IMG/VR virus record: IMGVR_UViG_3300036834_000189
Coordinates: 1-64,000 of that record
Length of the DNA: 64,000 nucleotides
Direction: 5' to 3' (one strand)
From: a virus
Within the stretch, counting starts at the first letter, position 1, and each line of letters opens with the position of its first letter. The position numbers and the translations under genes are program-made. The notes beneath the pieces are model-generated. The model was not told the DNA's origin, did no database searches, and saw nothing but the letters and a program-made list of their open reading frames with translations. Of the stretch, positions 47,313 through 55,816 are shown in pieces.

Positions 47313-47316
47313 AACT

Positions 47317-48447
47317 GTGAAAGCGCGCGACCTACATCGCGACCTCGATCTGTTTCGCCTGCTGGTCAGCCGCAACGCGATGTCACCGGCGTACCGCGCG
47401 CTGGTCCTGGCCAAGGACCATGTCCGCGGCTGCGCGCCGTTCGGCGCGATGCGCTGCGCCGCGGCGCTGGGGTTTGCCGACGAAGTCTGGGTCGACGGCG
47501 ACGACTTTCTCAAGGTTATCGCGTCCTTGCCGGACAAAGAGTTCACCGCCGAGATCCGCGACCACGCGCTGCACTGGGAATGCCTCGAAGATGCGCATGA
47601 AGGTCGAGCGCAGCGCGTGCTGATCCGCGGGCATCTGGCTTTGATGACCGAGCAGCTCGACGTGCCGCCGCCGGTTTACGACCATGACTTGTCGAGCGAT
47701 CCGGTCTCCGAGCATTTTGGTGCCGGGCTCGAATTAGGATCATTGTCGTGCGGGCCGATAGCGATGCGCACGCTCGGGCTCTATGGCGTGCAGATCAAGA
47801 ATGTCGGCGACCGGGCTTATGCCTATGCCAGCGACGACACGACAATGTCGGGATGCTCGCTCGGCGGCCCGCTGTTCACCAGCGATGGAGCGCCCGGCAT
47901 CATCACGTTGTCGCTCAACGCCACGGCGCTGCTGGCAGCGGTGGTCAAGCGCGACAAGACCGCTTATCTGGCGGCTGACAACGCGTCGCTCTACTGCCTG
48001 ACCGAGAACGGTGGCGTGCTGGCGACCGAGCTGCTGCTCAACCAAGCCGATTCGCTGCGCGGCGACATCGGTGCGCTGCTCGCCCGGTTTGCCGGTTCGC
48101 AGCACGCGCTGCGCCTGCATCGCGACGCGGTGGCGGCGTTTCTCCGCCGGGCCGAGGCATTGGCCGAGCAGCAGCGCGACGCGGTTGTCGAATTCTCCGT
48201 GGTCGATGGTGAAACCCGTTTGGCATTTAACGAGCTGACCGGGTCGACCGAAGAATACCATGTGGTCCCCGACAGCGACCCCGATCTCAACATCCCCCCG
48301 GTACGGGTGGATGCCGACCGCATCGCCAAGGCGCTCGGTCACGCCGACCGGATGGTGTTTGATTATGCCGTCAGCGACAAGATTCTGATCCTCCGCGGGG
48401 ACCACGATTTTGCTTTTGCCATCTTTGGCAGGCGCGATCGTGAATAG
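47317..48447 (+). CDS. Possible beta-type sliding clamp
   Basis: 376 residues; GTG 47317, 4 nt after the methyltransferase stop. Length fits DnaN (about 370). Features suggesting a clamp: EVWVDGDDFLKVIASLPD, AYLAADNASLYCLTENGG, DADRIAKALGHADRMVFDYA and the ending SDKILILRGDHDFAFAIFG, similar to the last strand of beta clamps. The sequence is very divergent, so this is a hypothesis supported by the presence of a DnaX-like clamp loader. Alternative: an unrelated beta-rich protein. Confidence 0.5.
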   Translation: MKARDLHRDLDLFRLLVSRNAMSPAYRALVLAKDHVRGCAPFGAMRCAAALGFADEVWVDGDDFLKVIASLPDKEFTAEIRDHALHWECLEDAHEGRAQRVLIRGHLALMTEQLDVPPPVYDHDLSSDPVSEHFGAGLELGSLSCGPIAMRTLGLYGVQIKNVGDRAYAYASDDTTMSGCSLGGPLFTSDGAPGIITLSLNATALLAAVVKRDKTAYLAADNASLYCLTENGGVLATELLLNQADSLRGDIGALLARFAGSQHALRLHRDAVAAFLRRAEALAEQQRDAVVEFSVVDGETRLAFNELTGSTEEYHVVPDSDPDLNIPPVRVDADRIAKALGHADRMVFDYAVSDKILILRGDHDFAFAIFGRRDRE

Positions 48448-48826
48448 CCGTAGAAATCGCCGCCCGCGCCCGCTGAGCCGCCTCTCTGACGGGAGCGCGG
48501 CATACATGGCTCAGCCCGCCTCGTGCCTCCCAGCGTCAGGAGAACGGCTTGTAGAGCATTTTGTCGGTAATTTTTACAGGGTGGAAACAGCCGGCTTGCG
48601 CGAATGGTGTGCCGGCGCAACGGCTCGGTGTTCAAGCACCCGATTCGTGCCCGATTCGTTCTGTAAAAAGATTTTACACTCGCGTTTAACGAGTGCCCGG
48701 CACAACCCGGAAAATCCCAGCAAATCGGTCATTTTTCGCAAATGGCATAGAGCTTGCTCTAAAGGCTTGCAGGGGTTGTTCCGTGCTCTATTGTGGGGCG
48801 CGTGAGACAATGAAACAGAGGATGTC
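48448..48826 (+). promoter_or_regulatory. Noncoding gap with promoter for the PEP-CTERM gene
   Basis: 379 nt without a convincing gene. A promoter fits TTGCAG (48767-48772), 16 nt, TATTGT (48789-48794), about 30 nt before the ATG at 48827, which is preceded by AGAGGA. A GTAAAA/TTTTAC inverted repeat lies at about 48662-48676. The own promoter makes the next gene an independent unit. Confidence 0.55.
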
Positions 48827-49546
48827 ATGAAAAATCTGTTGCTCGCGGGTGCGGTTGTTACCAGCGTTTGCGCCGCCGGGTCATCCGCTCGCGCTAGTGA
48901 GATCTTTTTCGGCTCGTTTCCAACGCCGGGCGGGTGCGGCGCGATCGTTGCCGGCGACCAAGGCGCGGTTTGCCCCTCGGGATTGCAATTTGCCGGCGGC
49001 ACCGCGGGCACCTTGACAGTCAGCGGGACTCTTGGCAATCCCAACACCAGCGCTGTGGCTTTCACGACGTTCAAGGGTACGCAGAATGCGCTCGACGAGC
49101 AGGGCATCGGCGAGAACAACCTAGGTCCCCCGGCCCCGTGCAACACCACCGACTGCGAGATCGGCGGCGGCGCTTCGGTGGTGGTCGCTGCGGGCATGCC
49201 GCTCAGTCAGGTCGATGTTATCGTCAGTTCGGTGCAGGGCTTCGAGTCGTTCAACGTCTGGGCGGGCAATTCTCGGGGCTCTTTGGTCGAAATCGCAAGC
49301 GGGCTGAACGCCAGCAATTGCGTTTTGTTCCCTGGTCAGACCGACGTGTGTGTAGTCGATCTGACGACACCGGCCACGACGATCGCGATCGAGTCGAACA
49401 ATTCGCTCGTGGCCGCAGCTGACGTGCTGTTGGCGGCGGTCTCGACCGCGGCACCGACCGGCGTCTCCGAGCCCGGCTCGCTGGCGATCCTTGGCGGCGC
49501 GTTACTGTCTCTCGGCTGGATGATTCGACGGCGCTGGCAGTCGTAG
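48827..49546 (+). CDS. PEP-CTERM-like secreted protein
   Basis: 239 residues. Signal peptide at residues 1-23 (KNLLLAGAVVTSVCAAGSSA), a beta-rich mature domain with a few Cys, and a C-terminus with the tripartite PEP-CTERM sorting pattern: SEPGSLAILGGALLSLGWMI followed by RRRW (Pro motif, hydrophobic span, basic end). The PEP motif is slightly altered (SEPGS). In bacteria with exosortase EpsH/XrtA these proteins are cleaved and anchored in the envelope or exopolysaccharide. Unusual in a phage; may be a lysogenic-conversion cargo gene. Confidence 0.75.
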   Translation: MKNLLLAGAVVTSVCAAGSSARASEIFFGSFPTPGGCGAIVAGDQGAVCPSGLQFAGGTAGTLTVSGTLGNPNTSAVAFTTFKGTQNALDEQGIGENNLGPPAPCNTTDCEIGGGASVVVAAGMPLSQVDVIVSSVQGFESFNVWAGNSRGSLVEIASGLNASNCVLFPGQTDVCVVDLTTPATTIAIESNNSLVAAADVLLAAVSTAAPTGVSEPGSLAILGGALLSLGWMIRRRWQS

Positions 49547-49618
49547 GCTGCGGCAGCGCTTCTTTATGTGCTACGCCTCGATTGGGGCGCGGATTGAAAC
49601 CACTAAGCCACGAGCGGT

Positions 49619-49682
49619 GAGAGAACCATAGTAGGCGAGCGAGCCAACAAGGCGGAGGGCACCACTGAGCCAGAGCGAGCCA
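49619..49682 (-). repeat. Alternating-motif array 7 (short)
   Basis: Four motifs (GAGAGAACCA, GAGCGAGCCA, GAGGGCACCA, GAGCGAGCCA) with three exact 8-nt spacers TAGTAGGC, ACAAGGCG and CTGAGCCA. Same inverted orientation as array 3. Lies just before the SciP copy 2 gene. Confidence 0.88.
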
Positions 49683-49699
49683 CGAGGGGGGCTTTTAAC

Positions 49700-49915
49700 A
49701 TGCGTTGGACGATGCGCCGCAAAGCCAACGTGATCGAGGCGATCGAGGAAGGCCGGATCGACGAGGCAACGGCGCTGCGGCAGTATGAGCTTTCTCGGGA
49801 AGAACTGGCCGAGTGGCGGAGGTATTACGACCCGCATGGTGTGACGGGACTAAGGGCGACGTGGACGCAGCGCTACCGCCTGGCAGACACCAAGCGGCGC
49901 AATGGCGAATCCTAA
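49700..49915 (+). CDS. sciP: SciP-like CtrA inhibitor (DUF1153), copy 2
   Basis: 71 residues from ATG 49700. RWTMRRKANVIEAIEEG, then LRQYELSREELAEWRRYYDP and HGVTGLRATWTQRYR, the same DUF1153 pattern as copy 1 at 11935 but clearly divergent from it. SciP is an antagonist of the cell-cycle regulator CtrA. Directly downstream of array 7. Two different SciP genes in one phage suggest two targets or times of action (inference). Confidence 0.85.
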   Translation: MRWTMRRKANVIEAIEEGRIDEATALRQYELSREELAEWRRYYDPHGVTGLRATWTQRYRLADTKRRNGES

Positions 49916-50114
49916 GCCGCGCGTGGTCGTTGACGAGACCGCTTTTCGCGACCTTGTCGACGGCCGCGCGGTCGCCCTGACCCTCAGCGACGGAACCAAG
50001 TTCGACATGATCCTGTCCGACATCGGCTGGGCGCGCATGCTGCTGACGATCGATGATGCTCGCGGTCTTCCCCGCAATATCGTGAGCCTTGATCCAGAAG
50101 ACGACGATGACTGA
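49902..50114 (+). CDS. Small hypothetical protein
   Basis: 70 residues from ATG 49902, overlapping SciP copy 2. PRVVVDETAFRDLVDGRAVA, LTLSDGTKFDMILSDIGWAR, ending in acidic residues. Probably co-translated with SciP; function unknown. Confidence 0.65.
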   Translation: MANPKPRVVVDETAFRDLVDGRAVALTLSDGTKFDMILSDIGWARMLLTIDDARGLPRNIVSLDPEDDDD

Positions 50115-50174
50115 AGCGCATTGCCGATGGTACTGCTACCCCAGTCATGGTCCTCCTGTACAAAAGCGGGCAAT

Positions 50175-50250
50175 GCCCAGGTAGCTCAGCTGGTAGAGCA
50201 CCGGATCTGTAATCCGCGAGGCGTCGGTTCAAATCCGGCCCTGGGCGCCA
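50175..50250 (+). tRNA. tRNA, anticodon probably UGU (Thr)
   Basis: 76 nt with encoded CCA. Acceptor GCCCAGG/CCTGGGC, D-stem GCTC/GAGC, T-arm GTCGG-TTCAAAT-CCGGC. The anticodon stem is CCGGA/TCCGC (one C-C mismatch) and the loop TCTGTAA places UGU at positions 34-36, giving Thr; position 33 would be C instead of the near-universal U, so the anticodon call is uncertain. The discriminator base is G. Confidence 0.85.
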
Positions 50251-50273
50251 AGCTGTCTTTTAGGCCACCTGTT

Positions 50274-50561
50274 TTACGTCAAGCGCTGACGCATCATGTC
50301 CGCGAAGTCGAGGTAATGCCTGCTCATCTCCAAGAACAGATCGCAGAGTTCATCGGGCTGCTCGTTGTTCTTGGACATTCTCGCCAAGCCCGCCATGTCG
50401 CGGGCGGCCTCCTGACAGTGCTCTATCCAACTCAGCACCTCGGGGGAAGTGCTGACTTTTCTTAATTCGATGGCAGTGCAAATGAGCAGCTTGATCATCG
50501 CATCGATACTGTCGATCAACTGATCTTCCGCCGCTCTGTCTGATTTCCTGCTCATTTGCAC
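50274..50561 (-). CDS. Small helical protein on reverse strand
   Basis: 95 residues; GTG 50561 has GGAG at a good distance. All-helical: SIDAMIKLLICTAIELRKVS, HCQEAARDMAGLARMSKNNE, EMSRHYLDFADMMRQRL. It is the leftmost of three leftward genes inside the rightward half. Unknown. Confidence 0.6.
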   Translation of the reverse strand: MQMSRKSDRAAEDQLIDSIDAMIKLLICTAIELRKVSTSPEVLSWIEHCQEAARDMAGLARMSKNNEQPDELCDLFLEMSRHYLDFADMMRQRLT

Positions 50562-50611
50562 GCGGGGCTCCTAAACTTTTGAACGAGGCAGATCTTCGAG
50601 CTTGACTGGGT

Positions 50612-50830
50612 TTACGCACGACCCGGTCGCATGCGCACCTCGGCGGTCGGGGCCAGCCGGTTGATTTCATCCACGCGTAACGGCTTTCTCCAATGCATGG
50701 CCACTGCGGCCATAGCAAGCACGGCAGTCAGCTGCTCTTCAATCCATGGGTCTGCGGTGCCGAGACCGTAAGCTATCCGGTCACGTGCCGCTTCAGCCTT
50801 GCGCAGTGCGGCCCGGCTCCAACGGAGCAC
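50612..50830 (-). CDS. Small hypothetical protein
   Basis: 72 residues (GTG 50830). LRWSRAALRKAEAARDRIAY and a hydrophobic segment TAVLAMAAVAMHW. Weak ribosome site, so support is modest. Unknown. Confidence 0.45.
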   Translation of the reverse strand: MLRWSRAALRKAEAARDRIAYGLGTADPWIEEQLTAVLAMAAVAMHWRKPLRVDEINRLAPTAEVRMRPGRA

Positions 50831-50981
50831 GGGAATCGGCGGCTGACCCCGATGACCCCACAGCGCGATGCTGAGATGGTATAGCGGCCGACCGCCGGCA
50901 TAAACACTTCATTCTTGTCCTATATTGCAGGTCAGCACAAAGCTCAGCCGGTCTTCCCGCCAACCGTGGTCGCGAGTGATG

Positions 50982-51233
50982 TCACGGTCTGGGTCGTAGA
51001 CCGGGTGCGCCAGAGCGTAGGCTACGTGACTGTTCATCTGGCAAATCCTTTTCGATTTCGTCTGCCATCCTGCGGAGCAACGCCGGCAAACTTAGTGTCG
51101 TGGCCTTGTCTGCCTGGACACTGAAACCGCTGCCGTGTCTCCCGTTGAAAACGATAACGATCACCCCTTCTGCGTTTGTGTTTTCGCGAACGGTCGTGGC
51201 GAAATCGTCGTACTTCCCTGGTCCTTGGGCCAA
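50982..51233 (-). CDS. Small conserved phage protein
   Basis: 83 residues, TTG 51233 with GGAGG upstream. FATTVRENTNAEGVIVIVFN, GRHGSGFSVQADKATTLSLP and RRMADEIEKDLP. The GVIVIV-x-GxxGSGFSVQ pattern recurs in many phage proteins; function unknown. Divergent from the polymerase gene, sharing a 130-nt promoter region. Confidence 0.65.
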   Translation of the reverse strand: MAQGPGKYDDFATTVRENTNAEGVIVIVFNGRHGSGFSVQADKATTLSLPALLRRMADEIEKDLPDEQSRSLRSGAPGLRPRP

Positions 51234-51363
51234 TGTTTGTCAACTCCTCCTCGTGGCCGGGGGGGTAAGGAACGGCAGCTGCCGCCATCGTAAATCGATT
51301 CAGTAGGTTCTGTACAGAGGTGCAGTTTGAAACGTGTATAAGTAGGTGGTTGGGAGGGGACCG

Positions 51364-53904
51364 ATGGGATTCTTTTTTCCTGAGGGGATTGCGGTTCCGC
51401 AGCGCGTCGAGCGGCGTGAGCGCATGGTCAAGTTCAGAAGCAACGAGCCCTCTGCCCGGGGCTGCGACGCCTGCACATTGCAGAAGACTTGGGTGCAGCT
51501 GACCACGCCGCAGATGCCGATCGACGGGGCAGAGCGCAGCGATATTCTGGTCGTCGGCGAGGGTCCCGGCGAAGAGGAAGACTTCCGGGGCCGACCGTTT
51601 GTCGGTCGAGCCGGTGCGCTGCTTCGCAGAGTCATGCCGATGCGCCAGAGCGAGCGGATCGCGATGACCAACGCCGTGCGCTGCCGCCCGATGACCGCCA
51701 GCCGCGACAACCGCGTTCCGACTGCCCGCGAAGTCGAGGCCTGCTCGATCCATCTCGAAAACGACATTGCCGCCGGTAATTACACCGCGATTTTGGGGCT
51801 GGGCGGCGCCCCGCTGGCGCGGTTTTTCACTGAAGCGACGATCACCCAGTCGCATGGGCTCAAGTTTCCGGTCGCGATCGGCGGCAAGGTATTGTGGTAT
51901 TATCCAACCTTGCATCCCTCCTTTGTCAATCGCACCGGCGGCGACAAGTCGCCGATGCTCCCGGTGTTCGAGAACGACATCAAGACGTTTTTTCGCGATG
52001 TCGACCATTGGCCGAAGCCGGTCATCGAGAACGTCACTGCCAAATCCGTGACGTGCGCCTATGACGAGGACGAGGCCGCCGCGCTCTGTCGGCGGATGCT
52101 CGCCGCTGGAAAGCCGATCGGGTTCGACATCGAGACCAACGATCTGCGCCCCAACGTCAAGGGCGCGGCGATCATGACCGCGGCGGTTTCCGATGGCGCG
52201 GCCACGGTGGCTTGGCCGGTCAGCCACCCCGAACTGCCCAATGATTGGGGACTTCCGCTCGCGCTCAACATGACGCAGCGCTTGCGCTGGGTGGCGCATC
52301 ATGCCGGGTTCGAGCTGGCGTGGCTGACCGAGCACGCCCGCCGCCAGTCGATCCCCTGGGAGCCGGCAGCCGGGTTTGACGATTCGATGGTCGCGGCGCG
52401 CCTGTATCAGCGCCGCGCGTCGTGCCTCAATCTCGGGGTCTTGACCCGATTGTACTGCGGTGTCAACGTCAAGCGCCTCTCCGACATCAACCCGAACAAG
52501 ATCGCCGAGACCCCGCTGTCGGAAGTGCTGCCGTACAACGGACTGGATGCGTGGGGCTCGTGGCAGATCCTCGACCGGCTCGGCGACCGCGTCGACCCCG
52601 ACAATTACCGATCGATCATCGAGACGATCCAATCGGTCACCGAGATGCAATTGCTCGGTCTCGATGTCGACCGCGCCGCGGCGACGGAATTGCTCGGCGA
52701 GTGGCAGGGACGGGCGCAAGCCGCAGCGTTGCGTGCGATGACGGTGTACGAGGTCAAGCGCTATACCAAGGATCGCGAGTTCAACATCGGGTCCAACGAG
52801 CAGGTCGGCGAAGCCCTGGTGACCTATGGCCGGGTGACCTTGCCCAAGACGCCGGGCGGGCAATACTCGACCGACGACAAAACATTGACCGATGCCGCGC
52901 CCGACAACCCGCTGGTCAAGGACGTGCTGGAATACCGCCATGCCAAGAAGATGGAGTCGACTTATGTCCTCCCGGTCCTCGCCGCCGCCGAGCGGTTTGT
53001 CGACGGGCGGCTGCACCCGGTCTACAGCACCAGCTTGACCCATACCCTTCGGTTATCGTCCGAGGACGTGAACATTCAGAATTTTCCAAAGCGCAAAGAC
53101 CACGAGCTGCGCCGCCCGGTCGTCCCGCCGAAGGGCTGTCTGTGGGCATCGGCGGATTGGGGGCAGTTGGAAGCCCGAGTCTATGGGATGGCGTCGAAAG
53201 ACCCCGCGCTGTGCGATTCGATCATCGCCGACGAGGACATTCACAGCTACTGGCTCAATGTTATCCTCGAAGCCTATCCGCCCTACTTCGACCGGCTCGC
53301 CAGCAAGGTCACGCCCAACGACACCGAAGCCCAGATCCGCAAGGGCGGTCGCGACATCATCAAAAGCGACTTTGTCTTCGCCACGTTTTTTGGGACTACG
53401 GCGCGCAACGTCAGCGAACGCACCGGCATCCCCCCAGACATCGCCACCGAGGTCCTGGGATTGTTTTGGCGACGCTATGCCGCCGCTCATCGGTGGCTCA
53501 AAGGCCAGCGTTCAGGCTATCGCGACAACGCGGCGGTGCGCAATCTGTGTGGGGTCGAGCGCTACGGGATCATGCTCGGAAACGAGCCGATCAATCACCC
53601 GATCCAGTCGACTGCGGCGCGCCTCGTCCTCGAAGCACAGAACGAGGTGTTCGGTCTGGCGAAGCGGCACGGCGATCTTCACTTCATGCCGCGGATCAAT
53701 ATTCACGATGATCTCGTCTTTGCGTTGCCCGACGACAGCGACCTGATGATCACCTACATCAAAGAGATCTCCAAGGTGTTGACCAAGGTCCGGTTCGACT
53801 GGCAGATCGTACCGCTGAAGGTTGAGTGGAAGGTCGGGGCGAATTGGGCCGATCTCGAAGCGGTCCACGAGTTCACCGGCGACTACCGCCGCAAAGCGCG
53901 ATAA
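51364..53904 (+). CDS. Family A DNA polymerase with N-terminal uracil-DNA-glycosylase-like domain
   Basis: 846 residues from ATG 51364 behind GGGAGGGG. Residues ~25-215 resemble a UDG superfamily domain: CDACTLQKTW, VVGEGPGEEEDFRG and the terminal TLHPSFVNR. A 3'-5' exonuclease-like region carries GFDIETNDLRPN and ends in YNGLDAW. The polymerase domain shows motif A SADWGQLEARVYG, motif B KGGRDIIKSDFVFATFFG and motif C NIHDDLVFALP. This is the main phage replicase. HDD replaces the usual HDE of family A motif C. UDG-polymerase fusions are known in some phages such as SPO1. Confidence 0.92.
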   Translation: MGFFFPEGIAVPQRVERRERMVKFRSNEPSARGCDACTLQKTWVQLTTPQMPIDGAERSDILVVGEGPGEEEDFRGRPFVGRAGALLRRVMPMRQSERIAMTNAVRCRPMTASRDNRVPTAREVEACSIHLENDIAAGNYTAILGLGGAPLARFFTEATITQSHGLKFPVAIGGKVLWYYPTLHPSFVNRTGGDKSPMLPVFENDIKTFFRDVDHWPKPVIENVTAKSVTCAYDEDEAAALCRRMLAAGKPIGFDIETNDLRPNVKGAAIMTAAVSDGAATVAWPVSHPELPNDWGLPLALNMTQRLRWVAHHAGFELAWLTEHARRQSIPWEPAAGFDDSMVAARLYQRRASCLNLGVLTRLYCGVNVKRLSDINPNKIAETPLSEVLPYNGLDAWGSWQILDRLGDRVDPDNYRSIIETIQSVTEMQLLGLDVDRAAATELLGEWQGRAQAAALRAMTVYEVKRYTKDREFNIGSNEQVGEALVTYGRVTLPKTPGGQYSTDDKTLTDAAPDNPLVKDVLEYRHAKKMESTYVLPVLAAAERFVDGRLHPVYSTSLTHTLRLSSEDVNIQNFPKRKDHELRRPVVPPKGCLWASADWGQLEARVYGMASKDPALCDSIIADEDIHSYWLNVILEAYPPYFDRLASKVTPNDTEAQIRKGGRDIIKSDFVFATFFGTTARNVSERTGIPPDIATEVLGLFWRRYAAAHRWLKGQRSGYRDNAAVRNLCGVERYGIMLGNEPINHPIQSTAARLVLEAQNEVFGLAKRHGDLHFMPRINIHDDLVFALPDDSDLMITYIKEISKVLTKVRFDWQIVPLKVEWKVGANWADLEAVHEFTGDYRRKAR

Positions 53905-53936
53905 AGCGATGTATAATTAAAATGCCAAGCGGAGCC

Positions 53937-54025
53937 ATGGAATGGGATTTGGATCACCGACTTTGAGCGAAGCCGGGCCTGGCGGTGCCCCACTTGGCGC
54001 GCGGATCCCGCGCCTTGTGGGGCAC
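53937..54025 (+). promoter_or_regulatory. Leader peptide ORF and long hairpin before clamp loader
   Basis: GGAG precedes a short ORF at 53937-53966 (MEWDLDHRL). Then a near-perfect hairpin spans 53985-54025: GTGCCCCAC/GTGGGGCAC outside and GGCGCG/CGCGCC inside. The clamp-loader start follows 25 nt later. The arrangement resembles translational or attenuation control. Confidence 0.5.
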
Positions 54026-54049
54026 TCACGTGAGCAGCGGAAATAAACC

Positions 54050-55000
54050 ATGCAGACCGACGGCGCCGCGCAACCGCTCATCGTGCGTCACCGCCCTGCC
54101 ACGTTTGACGGGGTGTGGGGCCACAAAGCCATCGTCGACGCGCTGCAGCGGCGGATTACCGGTGATGGGCGTCCACACGCCTACCTGTTCACCGGGAAGT
54201 CCGGGGTCGGCAAGACCACCCTGGCGCGGATCATCGCCCATACCCTGAACTCCGAGATCCTCGAAATCGACGCGGCGTCGAACAACGGGGTCGATGCGAT
54301 GCGCGCGCTGGTCGACATCGGGTACTACATGTCGCCCGGTGCCGGCTCGCGGATGATCATCCTCGACGAATGTCACATGTTGTCGCGCTCGGCCTGGAAT
54401 GCGGCGCTCAAGGTCTTGGAGGAGCCGCCCAGCCATCTCTATCTGGCGTTGTGCACGACCGAACTGTATCGTGTCCCGGAGACCGTCGTCACGCGCTCGT
54501 ACCATGTCAAGCTCGACCGGCTCAGTGATCTCGACATCGAGGACTACCTGATCGACATCCTCATCAAAGAAGAGTGGGATGTCGACAAGGACGTTTTCCG
54601 CCTCGTCGTCAAAGAGGCCGAAGGCAGCCCGCGATTGGCGCTCGCGCTCCTGCAGGAATGCTACGACGCGCCGAACGAAGCCGAGGCCAAGCGGATCATC
54701 GCGACCGCCGGATCGAGCGCCCCGTTGCTGCAGATCATCGATCTGGTGATGCGGGGCGACGGGAATTGGAAGGAGCACATTCAGCCGCTGCTCGGGCAAA
54801 TCCCGGACGACGATTTTTCCGAGGCGGGGATCACCGGGGCGTGTCGCCGGATCATCGGCTGGATCAGAAATGCCGAGACCGAGAACCAGGCGCGGCGCTA
54901 TTGGAGTTTTCTGGCCTATCTGACTTATCCGGCGCACTCCTACGATCCCAAAAGTTTGTTTTATACCGCGCTTGGGCGGATGCTGTGGAGTAATGAATGA
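54050..55000 (+). CDS. DnaX-like clamp loader ATPase
   Basis: 316 residues. AAA+ core: GHKAIVDALQRR, Walker A TGKSGVGKTT near residue 48, AASNNGVDAMR, Walker B IILDECHML, sensor 1 region LALCTTELYRVPETVVTR. This matches the DnaX/DNA polymerase III gamma clamp loader. It implies a sliding clamp; the best candidate in this window is the protein at 47317. The C-terminal domain (200-316) is divergent. Confidence 0.9.
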   Translation: MQTDGAAQPLIVRHRPATFDGVWGHKAIVDALQRRITGDGRPHAYLFTGKSGVGKTTLARIIAHTLNSEILEIDAASNNGVDAMRALVDIGYYMSPGAGSRMIILDECHMLSRSAWNAALKVLEEPPSHLYLALCTTELYRVPETVVTRSYHVKLDRLSDLDIEDYLIDILIKEEWDVDKDVFRLVVKEAEGSPRLALALLQECYDAPNEAEAKRIIATAGSSAPLLQIIDLVMRGDGNWKEHIQPLLGQIPDDDFSEAGITGACRRIIGWIRNAETENQARRYWSFLAYLTYPAHSYDPKSLFYTALGRMLWSNE

Positions 55001-55550
55001 TTATCGGAGTGCTCGGCGGCATGGGATGCGTGACATGACCGAACCGCGCGACTCATCGCTCAGCGCATGCATGCAAAAATATTACGAGTTGCGGCGCCAC
55101 CTCGGGATCGATCTCCTCGAACTCGACCATGCCTTTATGGTCACGCCGACAATTTTGCAGAGCGCCGGGGAGCTGGCGGCGGAGGCGGACCGCGACGAAG
55201 CCGTGGCCAAGCACAACTTCGACATCGCCAAGGGCGAAGCCGGCGAGCGGCTGCGCGCGGTGCGCGCCGGGATTTCGGAAGCCCGGCTGGCGACCTTGGT
55301 GCCGCTCGACAACGAGGTCAAAAGCGCCCGCAAAGCCGTCGAACTCGCGACTTTCGAGTCGTCGATCTGCACGTCGCTGTATAAAGCGTTTGACGCACAA
55401 TGGCGGATGGTGAATAAAGCAGTCGACATGATCGCGGCCGGATATGTCAACCCCGAGCAAGCCCATCTGCAGCGGCGGGCCGAGATCAATCGTGCGCGAC
55501 GAGCGGCGCAGACCGACGCTCCGATGAAACCACTTGTCCGGCCTAGCTGA
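54993..55550 (+). CDS. Helical protein, possible UvsY-like recombination mediator
   Basis: 185 residues if ATG 54993, which overlaps the clamp-loader stop; starts at 55026 or 55035 are equally possible. Middle AEADRDEAVAKHNFDIAKGE, then SEARLATLVPLDNEVKSARK and FDAQWRMVNKAVDMIAAGYV. The order (acidic helix, SE-x-L, D-x-V, QW, then a D-x-I-x-G end) resembles T4-type UvsY, the loader of the RecA-like protein at 57894. Low certainty, but the ssDNA-binding protein and recombinase nearby support it. Confidence 0.5.
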   Translation: MNDYRSARRHGMRDMTEPRDSSLSACMQKYYELRRHLGIDLLELDHAFMVTPTILQSAGELAAEADRDEAVAKHNFDIAKGEAGERLRAVRAGISEARLATLVPLDNEVKSARKAVELATFESSICTSLYKAFDAQWRMVNKAVDMIAAGYVNPEQAHLQRRAEINRARRAAQTDAPMKPLVRPS

Positions 55551-55816
55551 TGCATAGCCCGATTGACGATACAGTTGTTCGTGCGCTGACCGACACCAGC
55601 CGGGTGCTGCAGCAGGTCAGTCTCGCGATCGACGGCGGCATGGAACGGTTGGATCTCGTGTTGGACACGGCACCGGCGCTGTCTCGCCCAATTCTCGAAA
55701 CGCTTATGCGCGCGCTCGGCGACTGCAACGACGGAGTGGGTCAAGCCGCCAAGACGTTCCGCAGTGCTCTGGAGCAGGTGCAGCTGCTTGCGTTTCCGCC
55801 CGACGGCCATGCTTGA
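55550..55816 (+). CDS. Small hypothetical protein
   Basis: 88 residues; ATG overlaps the previous stop. Helical: VVRALTDTSRVLQQVSLAID, LVLDTAPALSRPILETLMRA, FRSALEQVQLLAF. No family recognised. Confidence 0.6.
   Translation: MHSPIDDTVVRALTDTSRVLQQVSLAIDGGMERLDLVLDTAPALSRPILETLMRALGDCNDGVGQAAKTFRSALEQVQLLAFPPDGHA

Noticed and set aside
50175-50250. tRNA-Tyr (GUA anticodon)
   Set aside because: Placing GUA at 34-36 breaks the anticodon stem and there is no long variable arm typical of bacterial tRNA-Tyr.
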